From positions 1-6,014 of the forward strand of contig JAUXJB010000101.1 in NCBI GenBank assembly GCA_030624945.1: a DNA stretch of 6,014 nucleotides, in the 5' to 3' direction. Source of the stretch: Deltaproteobacteria bacterium (lineage in GTDB: Bacteria > Myxococcota_A > UBA9160 > SZUA-336). How positions within the stretch are numbered: position 1 is the stretch's first letter; each line of letters opens with the position of its first letter. Positions 5,627-6,014 of this stretch are shown here, piece after piece. The position numbers and the translations under genes were made by a program. Below the pieces are notes generated by a model. That model searched no databases, was not told the origin of the DNA, and saw only the letters and a list, made by a program, of their open reading frames with translations.

Positions 5627-5663
5627 ACAAGCTCCCGCGCGAACGTCAGTTTCCGCTCGAGAT

Positions 5664-5669
5664 GAGGTG
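5664..5669 (+). promoter_or_regulatory. Ribosome binding site of the protease gene
   Basis: GAGGTG lies eight bases before the ATG at 5678. It fixes the start of an ORF that has no stop within the window. Confidence 0.65.
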
Positions 5670-5677
5670 AGGCAGCA

Positions 5678-6014
5678 ATGACAGCACGACTCGCGATGGC
5701 CATCGGTACCGCCGCGCTGGTGATGGCCGCTTTCGGGCCCGCAGCGGCGGACGAGCACGAACTGACGCCCATTCCAGGGTCCTTCCTCGTGACGCTGGAG
5801 GAGGGCGCCGATCGGGGTCCGCTGAAGGGGCTCTTGCGTGTCTTCGGAGCGGAGCTGCGTCACGAGTACGCACTCACACCCGAACGGGTCAACGTGCGCG
5901 GTGTCCCGCCCGGCGTCGAGGTGGCTCTCTCACGAGTGCCCGGCGTGCGTTCGGTAGCACCCGATTACGAGGTCCATGCGCACCTCGCCGAGAGCGTGCC
6001 CCTGATCGGGGCCG
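5678..6014 (+). CDS. Secreted subtilisin-like (S8) serine protease precursor, N-terminal part
   Basis: Only the first 112 codons are in the window. Residues 1-24 form a Sec signal peptide: a short basic start (MTARL), a hydrophobic core to about 19, then G-P-A-A-A with predicted cleavage before D25-E-H. Residues about 33-103 look like an inhibitor I9 propeptide, the intramolecular chaperone and inhibitor of S8 proteases: G-S-F-L-V-T-L near 34-40, an L-R-V-F-G-A-E-L helix region, V-x-V-R-G-V-P-P-G, and L-S-R-V-P-G-V-R-S-V-A-P-D-Y-E-V. The last residues, V-P-L-I-G-A, fit the start of a mature S8 catalytic domain (commonly V-P-x-I-G-A-D). The catalytic Asp, His and Ser lie beyond the edge, so peptidase activity is inferred from the propeptide alone. 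The product should be exported to the periplasm or outside and self-processed. The gene is divergent from the CBS-GGDEF gene. Confidence 0.8.
   Translation, partial: MTARLAMAIGTAALVMAAFGPAAADEHELTPIPGSFLVTLEEGADRGPLKGLLRVFGAELRHEYALTPERVNVRGVPPGVEVALSRVPGVRSVAPDYEVHAHLAESVPLIGA

Noticed and set aside
5571..5630. Canonical c-di-GMP-I (GEMM-I) riboswitch
   Set aside because: ACGCAA is present and a cyclase is nearby, but the conserved GCAAAGCC core, the GNRA-capped stem and the 3' GGTTGCC-type strand are not recognisable. It is kept only as an unclassified structure.
4433..5665. A 410-residue plus-strand frame
   Set aside because: It is antisense to the CBS-GGDEF gene, whose catalytic motifs are intact. 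Its own translation is a His/Arg/Asp-rich shadow.

Overview
The window is GC-rich, densely packed bacterial DNA with short intergenic gaps, Shine-Dalgarno-type starts, convergent gene pairs that overlap at their stop codons, and long spurious open frames antisense to the real genes. The sulfite reductase set (DUF2849, CysI, DUF934) is the arrangement typical of Proteobacteria, especially Alphaproteobacteria. A MshEN-CheX fusion and a soluble CBS-GGDEF protein next to it look more like a deltaproteobacterial or Myxococcota/Binatota-type genome. I cannot fix the phylum from sequence alone.

Layout. Bases 2-418 (+) are the 3' end of an unidentified multi-pass membrane protein, which overlaps tail to tail with a TVP38/TMEM64 (VTT-domain) membrane protein at 407-973 (-). 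A gap of about 80 bases with two hairpins follows. Next is 1053-1874 (-), a protein with four MshEN-type motifs at an exact 29-residue period and a C-terminal CheX-like domain. A 171-base divergent intergenic region then leads into a tight plus-strand operon: DUF2849 (2046-2339), siroheme nitrite/sulfite reductase CysI (2347-3999) and DUF934 (4002-4496). The DUF934 stop shares a CTAG with the stop of a CBS-CBS-GGDEF diguanylate cyclase at 4493-5467 (-). After a 210-base divergent intergenic region with possible RNA structure, a secreted subtilisin-type protease precursor begins at 5678 (+) and runs off the window.

How the genes work together. The three-gene plus-strand operon is the reductive end of assimilatory sulfate reduction, sulfite to sulfide on a siroheme-[4Fe-4S] enzyme, together with two conserved partners of unknown function. 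Neither cysH nor cysG is adjacent, although both commonly accompany this set. The operon is bracketed by two genes tied to cyclic-di-GMP: a predicted diguanylate cyclase with adenine-nucleotide-sensing CBS domains, and a protein carrying predicted MshEN c-di-GMP-binding motifs fused to a CheX-like fold that lacks the usual catalytic Asn. Whether this is a functional link or simple adjacency cannot be decided from the window. No mobile element, CRISPR array, tRNA or rRNA was seen.
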